This document shows, piece by piece, positions 1-6,122 of a stretch of 7,823 nt of DNA. The notes under the pieces are model-generated. The model was not told the DNA's origin. It made no database searches and saw only the letters and a list, made by a program, of their open reading frames with translations. Location of the stretch: positions 1-7,823 of the forward strand of contig JAUVKO010000090.1 in NCBI GenBank assembly GCA_030596225.1. Reading direction: 5' to 3'. The position numbers were made by a program, and so were the translations under genes. Source of the DNA: Fidelibacterota bacterium. Its GTDB lineage: Bacteria > Fidelibacterota > UBA8477 > JABMPR01. The stretch's first letter is position 1. Each line of letters starts with the position of its first letter.

Positions 1-31
1 GAACACACGAACAAGCAAACGGAGAAGCACA

Positions 32-895
32 GTGAAAGATAAACAATTCTGGTCTGTTGCCGGTATCATCTTCGTTCTATTCATGATCTATTGGGTTGCG
101 GGACATCCATTTTTTGTCGCGGAACGCAGTGTCATGTTTTGGGCTATCCTGATCGTTTCAGGTACGTTGATTTACTCAACGCGCATGGCGAAGAGGGGTG
201 AGAAGATATTCCTGCGTAGTATTCCCGGTCTTAAAGCCGTGGAAGAAGCTGTTGGACGTTCCACTGAAATGGGAAAACCGGTTCTGTATGTTCCCGGGAT
301 CATGGATATGGATCAGGTGGAGACCGTTGCCGGTGTCGTTGTACTGGGTCACGTGGCCAAGATGACGGCTCGGTATGAAACCAGTCTTAATGTACCTGTT
401 TCACGTGCTATTGTGATGAAAGCTGCCCGTGAATCCTGTCGCGAATCGTATTTACTGGAAGGTCGCCCTGACTTATTCCATGATGATATGGTTCATTATT
501 TGACGGATGATCAGTTTGCCTATGCAGCTGGTGTCAACGGGATCATGATTCGGGAGAAGCCGGCTGCTTGTTTGTATATGGGGAAATTTTATGCAGAATC
601 TCTGCTCTTGGCTGAGACCGGTAACTCAATTGGTGCCATCCAGATCGCAGGAACTGCATCTCCATCACAGATTCCTTTCTTTGTAACGGCTTGTGATTAC
701 ACTCTCATCGGTGAGGAATTCTTTGCCGCCAGTGCTTACCTTTCACAGGAACCTGAGTTGATCGGGGGAGTCAAGGGGCAGGATTATCTTAAAATTCTTA
801 CCGTTGCTGTAACACTCATTGCTCTGACATTTAACTTTTTTCATGATTTAGGTTGGATCTCCTGGGATCTCCTGAGTTACCTGACTGTACAATAG
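32..895 (+). CDS. Membrane-anchored protein with DUF6754-like cytoplasmic domain
   Basis: This 287-residue protein is the first gene of a four-gene membrane cluster. Helices are visible at about residues 7-24 and 33-49, followed by the basic stretch RMAKRGEK (51-58), which places the next domain in the cytoplasm. The soluble domain (about 60-250) carries MGKPVLYVPG (80-89), a central FAYAAG (162-167), DYTLIGEEFFAASAYLS (222-238) and GGVKGQD (245-251). From memory this pattern matches the DUF6754 family of unknown function; I could not run a profile search. A final helix spans about 253-270. I chose the GTG at 32 because GGAG at 21-24 lies 7 bases upstream. The frame stays open to the window edge, so a longer N-terminus is not excluded. 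No catalytic motif is recognisable. It is most likely a subunit of a complex with the next three products. Confidence 0.8.
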   Translation: MKDKQFWSVAGIIFVLFMIYWVAGHPFFVAERSVMFWAILIVSGTLIYSTRMAKRGEKIFLRSIPGLKAVEEAVGRSTEMGKPVLYVPGIMDMDQVETVAGVVVLGHVAKMTARYETSLNVPVSRAIVMKAARESCRESYLLEGRPDLFHDDMVHYLTDDQFAYAAGVNGIMIREKPAACLYMGKFYAESLLLAETGNSIGAIQIAGTASPSQIPFFVTACDYTLIGEEFFAASAYLSQEPELIGGVKGQDYLKILTVAVTLIALTFNFFHDLGWISWDLLSYLTVQ

Positions 896-905
896 GAGAT
901 TTGAT

Positions 906-1934
906 ATGTTCATGAAAAGACAATTACCAATTGCCATCGCAGCCACTATTGGGTTCATGACCCTGTTTGGCTGGTTTGTAGATGAACCAAATATTAAATC
1001 TTTTGTTGATGATGATGCCACGCAGTGGTTTGATATCCTGGCTAGTTTTGCCATGTTTCTGGGTGCCTTGAACCTGTTAAAGATGCAGGCCATGAAGGTC
1101 ATTAAACAATCCAGGGGCTGGCTCTATGCAGCGCTGGCCATTGCCGGTTTTGCGTTTTCATTCACTGCCGGTTTTATCATGCTGGGATCATATAACGTTG
1201 ACATCACAGATATAGGTGAAGTTTCCAGAATTGCACCTGTTCTGGCTGGTGAGATAAATCAGGATGTGGAAAGCACGCAGAATATTTTAAGTGCTGTACC
1301 AGCAGGTGATACCTATACCATCGATACGCCATACTTTACTGAAGGCGGGGCAGAGAAGGTTGTGGAACAGATCAATGCGGCTGGCGGAACTGCTGTATTA
1401 AGAGCCACTGAATGGGGTGCTCATCTAGCAACTCGCGGTTCATTCTTTAACTGGATGTTCCGTTTCATATTCACTCCGCTTTCAGCCACCATGTTTGCCT
1501 TGCTGGCATTTTTTGTGGCGTCTGCATCTTACCGGGCTTTCAAGATTAGAAATTTTGAAGCTACTTTGCTCCTAGTCTCAGGTATTATCATCATGCTGGG
1601 ACGCGTTCCCATTGGTAGCAGTATCTCAGCCTGGTTCATCATGTACATCGTAGTACTCAGCTTGGCTGCAGGTGTGAATACCTGGTTGAAAAACCGCACC
1701 TATACCTTAGTGGCGGTTGTTGGTGGTCTGCTTATTGTCACCATCGCCGGATTCATCACAGGGTGGCCGATTGACCAACCGGGTATATTCTACTTACCGG
1801 TTCTACAGGACTGGATCTATAACAATCCCAATGTAGCAGGAGCACGAGCTATCATGATCGGTATCGGTCTTGGTATCTTTGCAACTTCAATTCGCTACAT
1901 TCTGGGAATTGAAAAATCATATATCGGAGAATGA
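906..1934 (+). CDS. Eight-helix membrane protein with extracytoplasmic domain, unknown function
   Basis: This 342-residue integral membrane protein has hydrophobic segments at about 7-24, 42-60, 72-93, 183-207, 217-234, 239-259, 266-286 and 313-334. Positive charges at 64-70, 210-215 and 262-264 put the N-terminus and C-terminus inside. The long loop at 94-180 therefore lies outside the cytoplasm. That loop contains a small alpha/beta-looking stretch, GDTYTIDTPYFTEGGAEKVV (134-153), followed by AAGGTAV. The C-terminal half has likely family-conserved pieces: KIRNFEATLL, MLGRVPIG, and a closing RAIMIGIGLGIF...LGIEKSYIGE. AGGAG at 894-898 overlaps the stop of the preceding gene and lies 7 bases before ATG 906, so that start is preferred over ATG 912. 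I recognise it only as a conserved hypothetical partner of the DUF6754-like gene. No enzyme or transporter family can be named. Confidence 0.8.
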   Translation: MFMKRQLPIAIAATIGFMTLFGWFVDEPNIKSFVDDDATQWFDILASFAMFLGALNLLKMQAMKVIKQSRGWLYAALAIAGFAFSFTAGFIMLGSYNVDITDIGEVSRIAPVLAGEINQDVESTQNILSAVPAGDTYTIDTPYFTEGGAEKVVEQINAAGGTAVLRATEWGAHLATRGSFFNWMFRFIFTPLSATMFALLAFFVASASYRAFKIRNFEATLLLVSGIIIMLGRVPIGSSISAWFIMYIVVLSLAAGVNTWLKNRTYTLVAVVGGLLIVTIAGFITGWPIDQPGIFYLPVLQDWIYNNPNVAGARAIMIGIGLGIFATSIRYILGIEKSYIGE

Positions 1935-1936
1935 TC

Positions 1937-2782
1937 ATGGATAAGTTTTTAGATTTTATCGTACGAGCCGGTTCTCTTGATAGACGAGTGATATTTGTCG
2001 TCATTGCTCTGGTTGTGATTATACCGCTTTTCTTTCCTTTAGGACTGCCTATTCGGGCGACCAATTCATCTCAAGCGGTTTATGACGTGGTAGAAGAACT
2101 CAAAGCTGGTGATAAAGCTCTTGTATCGTTTGAGTATGGTCCCAGCACTAAACCTGAAATTCATCCCATGACAGTCGCTTTACTGAGACATTTATTTCAA
2201 AAGGATGTTAAAGTTTACATCACCTGTCTCTGGCCGGATGGTCAATTCATGGCTCTGGAAGCCTTGGAACAGGTTGCGGATAATCAGTATCACAAGGTTT
2301 ATGGTGAGGATTATGTACTGTTGGGCTATCGACCTGGAGCGGAAGCTATTATAAAAGGTCTTGTCAGTAATATTCGCAAAGTGTTTACAGTGGATTCACG
2401 CGGTGATTTCCTGGATGACATTCCCATGATGGTGGGTGTCAATCAGGTCGCAGACTTTGATTTTCTGTTCTCTGCCTCAGCTGGATATCCAGGTACTGTG
2501 GAATGGGTGCAGTATGCGGCTGATCCTACAGGTGTGACCATGAGTACTGGCACCACATCCATTCAAGTAAATGAGGTCATGCCCTATGTTCAGTCTGGAC
2601 AGATCGTAGGTATCCTGGGTGGGATGCCCGGTGCAGCTGAATATGAATCGCTCATCGGACAGCCTGGCATTGGAACCAGTGGTATGGATGCCCAATCCGT
2701 TGCCCATGTTGTTATTGTTGCATTTATCATTTTCGGAAACATCTCGTTCTATGTTGAACGCCGACGTTCCAAGAAATATTAG
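1937..2782 (+). CDS. Doubly anchored extracytoplasmic alpha/beta protein, unknown function
   Basis: The third gene of the cluster encodes 281 residues from this start. ATG 1931 overlaps the previous stop (ATGA), but the only Shine-Dalgarno, GGAG at 1926-1929, touches that codon and sits 7 bases before ATG 1937. I therefore call 1937. A basic N-terminus (DRR at 15-17) precedes a helix at about 18-37, and a second helix at about 256-272 is followed by ERRRSKK. Both tails are thus cytoplasmic and residues 38-254 lie outside. Notable motifs are SFEYGPSTKPEIHPM (64-78), YGEDYVLLGYRPG (122-134), SAGYPGTVEW (181-190), STGTTS (203-208) and GILGGMPGAAEYE (225-237). The alternation of hydrophobic strands and glycine-rich loops suggests a Rossmann-like fold, but no known catalytic signature is present. 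It resembles a conserved hypothetical family found beside DUF6754 genes (from memory). Confidence 0.78.
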   Translation: MDKFLDFIVRAGSLDRRVIFVVIALVVIIPLFFPLGLPIRATNSSQAVYDVVEELKAGDKALVSFEYGPSTKPEIHPMTVALLRHLFQKDVKVYITCLWPDGQFMALEALEQVADNQYHKVYGEDYVLLGYRPGAEAIIKGLVSNIRKVFTVDSRGDFLDDIPMMVGVNQVADFDFLFSASAGYPGTVEWVQYAADPTGVTMSTGTTSIQVNEVMPYVQSGQIVGILGGMPGAAEYESLIGQPGIGTSGMDAQSVAHVVIVAFIIFGNISFYVERRRSKKY

Positions 2783-2793
2783 GAGACTGAATC

Positions 2794-3636
2794 ATGAACG
2801 GTTCTGAAATTTTTGGAGCATGGGTTGCAGTCTTTTTGACCCTGGGAATTTTCTCATATTTATATAAAGATAATCCTTTCTACAAGATCGCTGAACATGT
2901 GTTTGTCGGTGTCTCTGCCGGATATTGGATGGCTATGGCCTTCTGGACTCAGGTTCAGCCCAATCTATTTGGTCGTCTCTGGCCCACACCTGATGGTGAG
3001 ATCTCTGGCTTTTTAATGAAAGCCTGGTATGGGATATACAATATCTTTGGGTTCATAGTACCCAGTGTATTTCCCAATGGAGGTATTAATAAAGGGCATG
3101 GTCATGATCCGAACTTTATCTATCTCCTGCCTTTTGCCTTAGGAATCATGATGCTCATGAGTGTTGCCTCAAAGTTGAGCTGGTTGGCACGTCTGGGTAT
3201 CGCCTACACAGTAGGTATGGCAGCAGGTCTAAGAGCATATGCATTCTTAAACTCCAATGTCCTGGGACAGATAAAAGGTACTGCGGTATCATTTGTTGAT
3301 ATACCCTTCTTCAGTCTCACTGGTGTGAGTGTATTCAATAATCTGATCATTCTGGTCGGAACGATAACAGGATTGCTCTATTTTTACTTCTCAAAGGAGC
3401 ATAGTGGCCATTTTGGTAAAGTTACTCGAGTGGGAATCTATTTTCTGATGATCAGTTTCGGTGCCTCTTTTGGCTTCGCTGTCATGGGTCGTATTTCATT
3501 ACTCATAGGACGATTTACAGATTTGATCAGTTATGGAACTGAAACTTATAATTATGCTTCGATTTGGGTCTTGTTGCTGATGATTGTCTTGTTGGCTATC
3601 TGGACCTTCAAGGGAGATAAGAAAGCTGTCAATTAA
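2794..3636 (+). CDS. Polytopic membrane protein of the DUF6754-like cluster, unknown function
   Basis: The fourth and last gene of the cluster encodes 280 residues. AGGAG at 2781-2785 overlaps the previous stop and is 8 bases from ATG 2794. Hydrophobic segments occur at about 5-23, 36-52, 78-93 (weaker), 109-126, 131-151, 181-200, 212-236 and 254-271, giving seven or eight helices and a basic C-terminus (KGDKK). Likely conserved motifs are LYKDNPFYKIAEHVFVGVSAGY (23-44), with charged residues at the edge of a helix, and SFGASFGFAVMGRISLLIGR (221-240), an amphipathic glycine-rich helix carrying two arginines. A hydrophilic loop at 54-107 includes a histidine-rich GHGHDP (101-106). The charged residues within helices suggest a helix-packing or conducting role rather than a passive anchor, but this is inference. 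It is probably the membrane core together with the eight-helix protein. Confidence 0.78.
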   Translation: MNGSEIFGAWVAVFLTLGIFSYLYKDNPFYKIAEHVFVGVSAGYWMAMAFWTQVQPNLFGRLWPTPDGEISGFLMKAWYGIYNIFGFIVPSVFPNGGINKGHGHDPNFIYLLPFALGIMMLMSVASKLSWLARLGIAYTVGMAAGLRAYAFLNSNVLGQIKGTAVSFVDIPFFSLTGVSVFNNLIILVGTITGLLYFYFSKEHSGHFGKVTRVGIYFLMISFGASFGFAVMGRISLLIGRFTDLISYGTETYNYASIWVLLLMIVLLAIWTFKGDKKAVN

Positions 3637-3671
3637 TCCCAAATATGCTAGCATTAAATAATGTAGATAGT

Positions 3672-3699
3672 GTAGAGGCGCAATGCATTGCGTCTCTAC
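3672..3699. repeat. 28-base near-perfect palindrome (probable dispersed repeat)
   Basis: The left arm GTAGAGGCGCAATG and right arm CATTGCGTCTCTAC are exact reverse complements except for one G/T pair (3678 with 3693). The centre is TGCA, and as RNA the arms would form a very stable stem. It closely resembles the GTAGAGACGC...GCGTCTCTAC palindromes that I recall as scattered intergenic repeats in several phyla. There is no T-run directly after it, so it is not a canonical intrinsic terminator, although it follows the last gene of the membrane cluster and could still act as one or protect the 3' end. Confidence 0.75.
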
Positions 3700-3768
3700 T
3701 ATTTATGCAAAAAATAAACTATAAATCTATGACCTGTTCGTAAGGGTAAATAATGAACCATAAAAACC

Positions 3769-3800
3769 CATCAGTGAACATCTGTGTTTCATCTGTGGCT
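3769..3800. repeat. Tandem CATCwGTG repeat, three units of 10-11 bases
   Basis: Three consecutive units read CATCAGTGAA (3769-3778), CATCTGTGTTT (3779-3789) and CATCTGTGGCT (3790-3800). The period is close to one DNA helical turn. The array ends 20 bases before the ABC ATPase start. It looks like a short dispersed intergenic repeat family that I recall from environmental bacterial genomes, but it could also be a row of same-face protein-binding sites. The TGA formed at 3800-3802 is in frame with, and upstream of, the ATPase ATG. Confidence 0.55.
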
Positions 3801-3820
3801 GAAAACAATTTAGGCTAGGT

Positions 3821-4747
3821 ATGGCTGTTTCAATTACGCTAAGAAATATTATCAAGAAATATGGTGATAAGGCTGCCCTGAATAATGTGACTATGGGCGT
3901 GCAAAAAGGTCATATCCATGCCATTATTGGCACAACAGGGTCGGGTAAATCCACTCTTTTGAGGGTGATTGCAACCTTAAGTGCTCCGTCTTTAGGCTCA
4001 GGTTATATCAATGGTTTAAATCTTGGGGCTCGACAAAACCAGATTCGACACCAGATTGGGTATATGTCACAGGACAGCCGCTTTGAACAATCACTTACTT
4101 TGATGGAGAACCTGACTCTGCATGGCAAGTTGCATGGTATTGCTCAAGCAGATTTGCACAATCGAATCTCAGGTTTTGTGACTCGCTTCGAGGTGGCTGC
4201 CAGCCTGCATGCCTTTCCCCATGAGGTAAGCTACGGTACTCGACGAAAAATGGAGTTTATCCGCGCAGTATTGCATAACCCATCTATTCTATTGTTAGAT
4301 GAACCAACGGCTTCCCTTGATCAAAATTGTAAAGAACTGATAGAGTCATTCCTAAGGGAACAAAAATTACGATTCACGACCGTTATCGTGTCCAGTAATC
4401 TAGATCAAGTTGAACGCCTGGCAGATCGTATTTCAATTCTGAATGGGGGGCGTTTGGTGGCAGACGGTACGCTGCAGGAACTGAAGGAAACAGATCGAGA
4501 AAATCGAATATTGGATGTGACCTTGTCTGAAACCCATGAGCGGGATTTCAATATCCTGGATGCATCCCCTCACGTAGTGTCTTATACAGTAAATGGTAAT
4601 CACTATGAGATCAGCACTGAAATCGATGTTCCTCCTGAATCCATCATAGCACTTTTTCAGGATAGGGTGGTGGAAGCAGCACCGAGACTCTTGAACTTGA
4701 CAGATATATTTAAAAAGATGATCAAAGTGGAGATCATACATGAGTAA
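3821..4747 (+). CDS. ABC transporter ATP-binding protein, ABC-2 export type
   Basis: This 308-residue protein is the ATPase that would drive the permease encoded immediately downstream. Walker A is GTTGSGKST (37-45), the Q-loop glutamine is Q84 in GYMSQD, Walker B is ILLLDE (156-161) with catalytic E161, and the D-loop is SLD (165-167). The signature is VSYGTRRK (136-143) rather than LSGGQ, keeping only the serine and one glycine. The H-loop reads VSSNLDQVE (190-198), with no histidine. Residues from about 215 onward form a C-terminal extension ending LTDIFKKM, as in many NatA/DrrA-like ATPases. The start is set by an in-frame TGA at 3800-3802. Only a weak TAGG (3811-3814) precedes the ATG, so initiation is probably modest. 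Subfamily membership supports export of a lipid, drug or polymer, but the substrate cannot be read from sequence. Confidence 0.93.
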   Translation: MAVSITLRNIIKKYGDKAALNNVTMGVQKGHIHAIIGTTGSGKSTLLRVIATLSAPSLGSGYINGLNLGARQNQIRHQIGYMSQDSRFEQSLTLMENLTLHGKLHGIAQADLHNRISGFVTRFEVAASLHAFPHEVSYGTRRKMEFIRAVLHNPSILLLDEPTASLDQNCKELIESFLREQKLRFTTVIVSSNLDQVERLADRISILNGGRLVADGTLQELKETDRENRILDVTLSETHERDFNILDASPHVVSYTVNGNHYEISTEIDVPPESIIALFQDRVVEAAPRLLNLTDIFKKMIKVEIIHE

Positions 4748-5498
4748 CGTATTCGCCGCACTCTGGCATCGAGAAATAACCATCTATAGACGGCAGTTTA
4801 TGACGATGGGACTTTTGCCCATACTCACGGGACTGATCTTTTTCTTTATGTTTTTTCTGCCCTATAAATCACTTCTATCAGCAAGTGAAATGTCCCAAAT
4901 CGTACCGGCTTTGGTCTTAGATTCATTATTACTGACTCTCTTAATCACTATTTACGAGACAACGGCGCGTTTCTACTGGGAAACTCAGCGAAGTAATGGT
5001 ATGGCCAGTTTGTATGAGATGGGCAGATTTCATCGACAGCCCTCTTTCTTTATTGCTCAGTCTGGTATCAGTATGCTAAAAGGATTTGTGCATCTCATTG
5101 TGGTGGGGTCGATTCTGGTTTTCGTGACAGAGATGTCATTTACCCAGATCAATTTTCAAGCAAGCATCGTTTTTATACTGCTTGGTGCTCTCCAGATAGT
5201 GTCTATAAGTAAAATTATTGGATTGTTGGTGAAACACGTCGATAGCCTGGGAAAGCTTCTTTATGCAGGTCTTTTACCCATGATGATGATCAGTGGGCTG
5301 TTTCTTATTAAAGGTGCTCCTTTAGACTATTATCCTGAATTCGCCCTCTATTTTCCTCCTTACAATTGGATGACTGGACTTGATGTAGCCTTTCTTCAGG
5401 GAATCATTGATTATGGTTTTTTACTGATCTGTTTGATCGAAACCATATTTCTCCTTTGGTTGTCGGCAACCTTCTTTCACCTGGATGGAGACAGTTGA
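4740..5498 (+). CDS. ABC-2 type transporter permease
   Basis: This 252-residue inner-membrane permease has six predicted helices at about 22-41, 55-73, 109-130, 141-163, 173-192 and 226-247, the usual ABC-2 layout with a cytoplasmic N-terminal amphipathic segment (ALWHREITIYRRQF). The stretch YFPPYNWMTGLDVAF (204-218) corresponds to the 'P..NP..y..d..R' region before the last helix of the family. Its ATG overlaps the end of the ATPase gene by 8 bases, with GGAG at 4729-4732 seven bases upstream, so the two are translationally coupled and surely form one transporter, probably two copies of each subunit. The length matches the compact NatB/DrrB-like class. The substrate is unknown. The closeness of the next gene could hint at nucleotide-linked chemistry but proves nothing. 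Confidence 0.88.
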   Translation: MSNVFAALWHREITIYRRQFMTMGLLPILTGLIFFFMFFLPYKSLLSASEMSQIVPALVLDSLLLTLLITIYETTARFYWETQRSNGMASLYEMGRFHRQPSFFIAQSGISMLKGFVHLIVVGSILVFVTEMSFTQINFQASIVFILLGALQIVSISKIIGLLVKHVDSLGKLLYAGLLPMMMISGLFLIKGAPLDYYPEFALYFPPYNWMTGLDVAFLQGIIDYGFLLICLIETIFLLWLSATFFHLDGDS

Positions 5499-5962
5499 GG
5501 GCTTATTTAGCAGGCGCTATTGAGGCTGCTCCGGATGCCGGTGTTACCTGGAGACATGAACTAACCCAATATCTTAAAGCTGAATTAAACTGGGATGTAT
5601 TCGACCCCTCTTTAAATGAGCAGGATTTTCTTTCCGAAGAAGAGAAAACGCATTTCAGGAAGTGGAAAAGTACTGATATTAAACGATTTAGGCCAGTTAT
5701 AAAAAAGATCATTGATCGAGATCTTCATCAATTATTGCATCACTGCGATGTGGTTATTTGTCTGTGGGATGAACATGTGATTCAGGGGGGAGGAACCCAC
5801 GGAGAACTTACTTTGGCGTATGAACATGACCTTCCGGTCTATCTGGTTTTGGGGATGCCAATTGATGAAGTTTCATCTTGGATTATCGGATGTACAACTG
5901 AAATATTTCAAAGTTTTGAAGATTTAAAAAGAGAATTTTCCTCTCAGGACTTTAAAAAATAA
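5495..5962 (+). CDS. Nucleoside 2-deoxyribosyltransferase-like protein
   Basis: This protein is 155 residues long if translated from TTG 5495. It begins MRAYLAGAIE, the typical first strand and glycine loop of this family (often M.iYLAGpi). It continues with AGVTWRHEL (15-23), VFDP (35-38), IIDRDL (72-77), CDVVICLWDE (84-93), and GGGTHGELTLAYEHDLPVYL (98-117). E104 in GTHGEL aligns with the nucleophilic glutamate of nucleoside 2-deoxyribosyltransferases, which swap bases or hydrolyse the N-glycosidic bond of deoxynucleosides. The TTG sits in TTGA, overlapping the permease stop, and GGAG at 5487-5490 is 4 bases upstream. An alternative TTG at 5456 adds 13 residues not expected in the family and lacks a ribosome site. 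The substrate is unassigned, and a related DUF4406-like or nucleotide-binding role is possible. Confidence 0.75.
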   Translation: MRAYLAGAIEAAPDAGVTWRHELTQYLKAELNWDVFDPSLNEQDFLSEEEKTHFRKWKSTDIKRFRPVIKKIIDRDLHQLLHHCDVVICLWDEHVIQGGGTHGELTLAYEHDLPVYLVLGMPIDEVSSWIIGCTTEIFQSFEDLKREFSSQDFKK

Positions 5963-5992
5963 TAACGAATAACTGCTTGACTTTCAAATTCG

Positions 5993-6034
5993 AACCCTTA
6001 CCTTTTTGACGTTATCCTAATGTGGGTAAGGGTT
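5993..6034 (+). other. Inverted repeat, 10-base arms, downstream of the ABC unit
   Basis: AACCCTTACC (5993-6002) and GGTAAGGGTT (6025-6034) are perfect reverse complements separated by 22 bases. The right arm overlaps a second possible stem, GTGGG (6022-6026) with CCCAC (6039-6043), so the two stems cannot form together. No T-run follows the larger stem. It may be a weak terminator for the upstream unit or part of the HU leader control. Confidence 0.5.
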
Positions 6035-6073
6035 TAAGCCCACTTGAGTCAATCTTATAAGATTCAACTCAAG
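6033..6073 (+). promoter_or_regulatory. Candidate HU promoter overlapped by an imperfect palindrome
   Basis: TATAAG at 6056-6061 is a good -10 match and has TTTAAG at 6033-6038 at a 17-base spacing, which is only a poor -35 match. The -10 lies inside the perfect 14-base palindrome AATCTTATAAGATT (6051-6064). That palindrome is itself flanked by CTTGAGT (6043-6049) and ACTCAAG (6067-6073), nearly centred on the same point. Such dyad symmetry over a -10 box suggests an operator, or a leader hairpin if transcription starts further upstream. TAAAAT at 6089-6094 is a rival -10 box without a clear -35. Confidence 0.35.
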
Positions 6074-6122
6074 TCAACTGGACTAGGTTAAAATTATTAA
6101 TTCTAAACAAGGAGGAAACACT

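Larger units (their letters stand above)
3637..3820. other. Repeat-bearing intergenic spacer
   Basis: This 184-base AT-rich gap separates the four-gene membrane cluster from the ABC genes. It holds a short palindrome ATGCTAGCAT (3645-3654), the 28-base hairpin at 3672-3699 and the tandem motif at 3769-3800. I see no coding potential and no confident promoter. TATAAA at 3720-3725 is a possible -10 box, but nothing at the right distance upstream resembles a -35 box. The gap is the clearest transcriptional boundary before the HU leader. Confidence 0.6.

Noticed and set aside
2619..2807. Plus-strand open frame bridging the third and fourth cluster genes
   Set aside because: It overlaps two well-supported genes and has no separate ribosome site or recognisable protein features.
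3672..3699. Intrinsic terminator of the membrane cluster
   Set aside because: The stem is strong, but the following bases (TATTTATGC) do not form a T-run, so I list it as a repeat and leave termination as a possibility only.
3769..3800. CRISPR-like array
   Set aside because: The units are only 10-11 bases with no spacers, so this is a simple tandem motif and not a CRISPR array.
4433..4783. Minus-strand open frame of 116 codons
   Set aside because: It lies antisense to the ATPase C-terminus and permease start, has a cysteine-rich, compositionally odd translation, and lacks a ribosome site or family motif.
5456..5494. Longer start (TTG 5456) for the deoxyribosyltransferase-like gene
   Set aside because: It would overlap the permease by 43 bases, has no ribosome site and adds residues upstream of the family's usual first strand.
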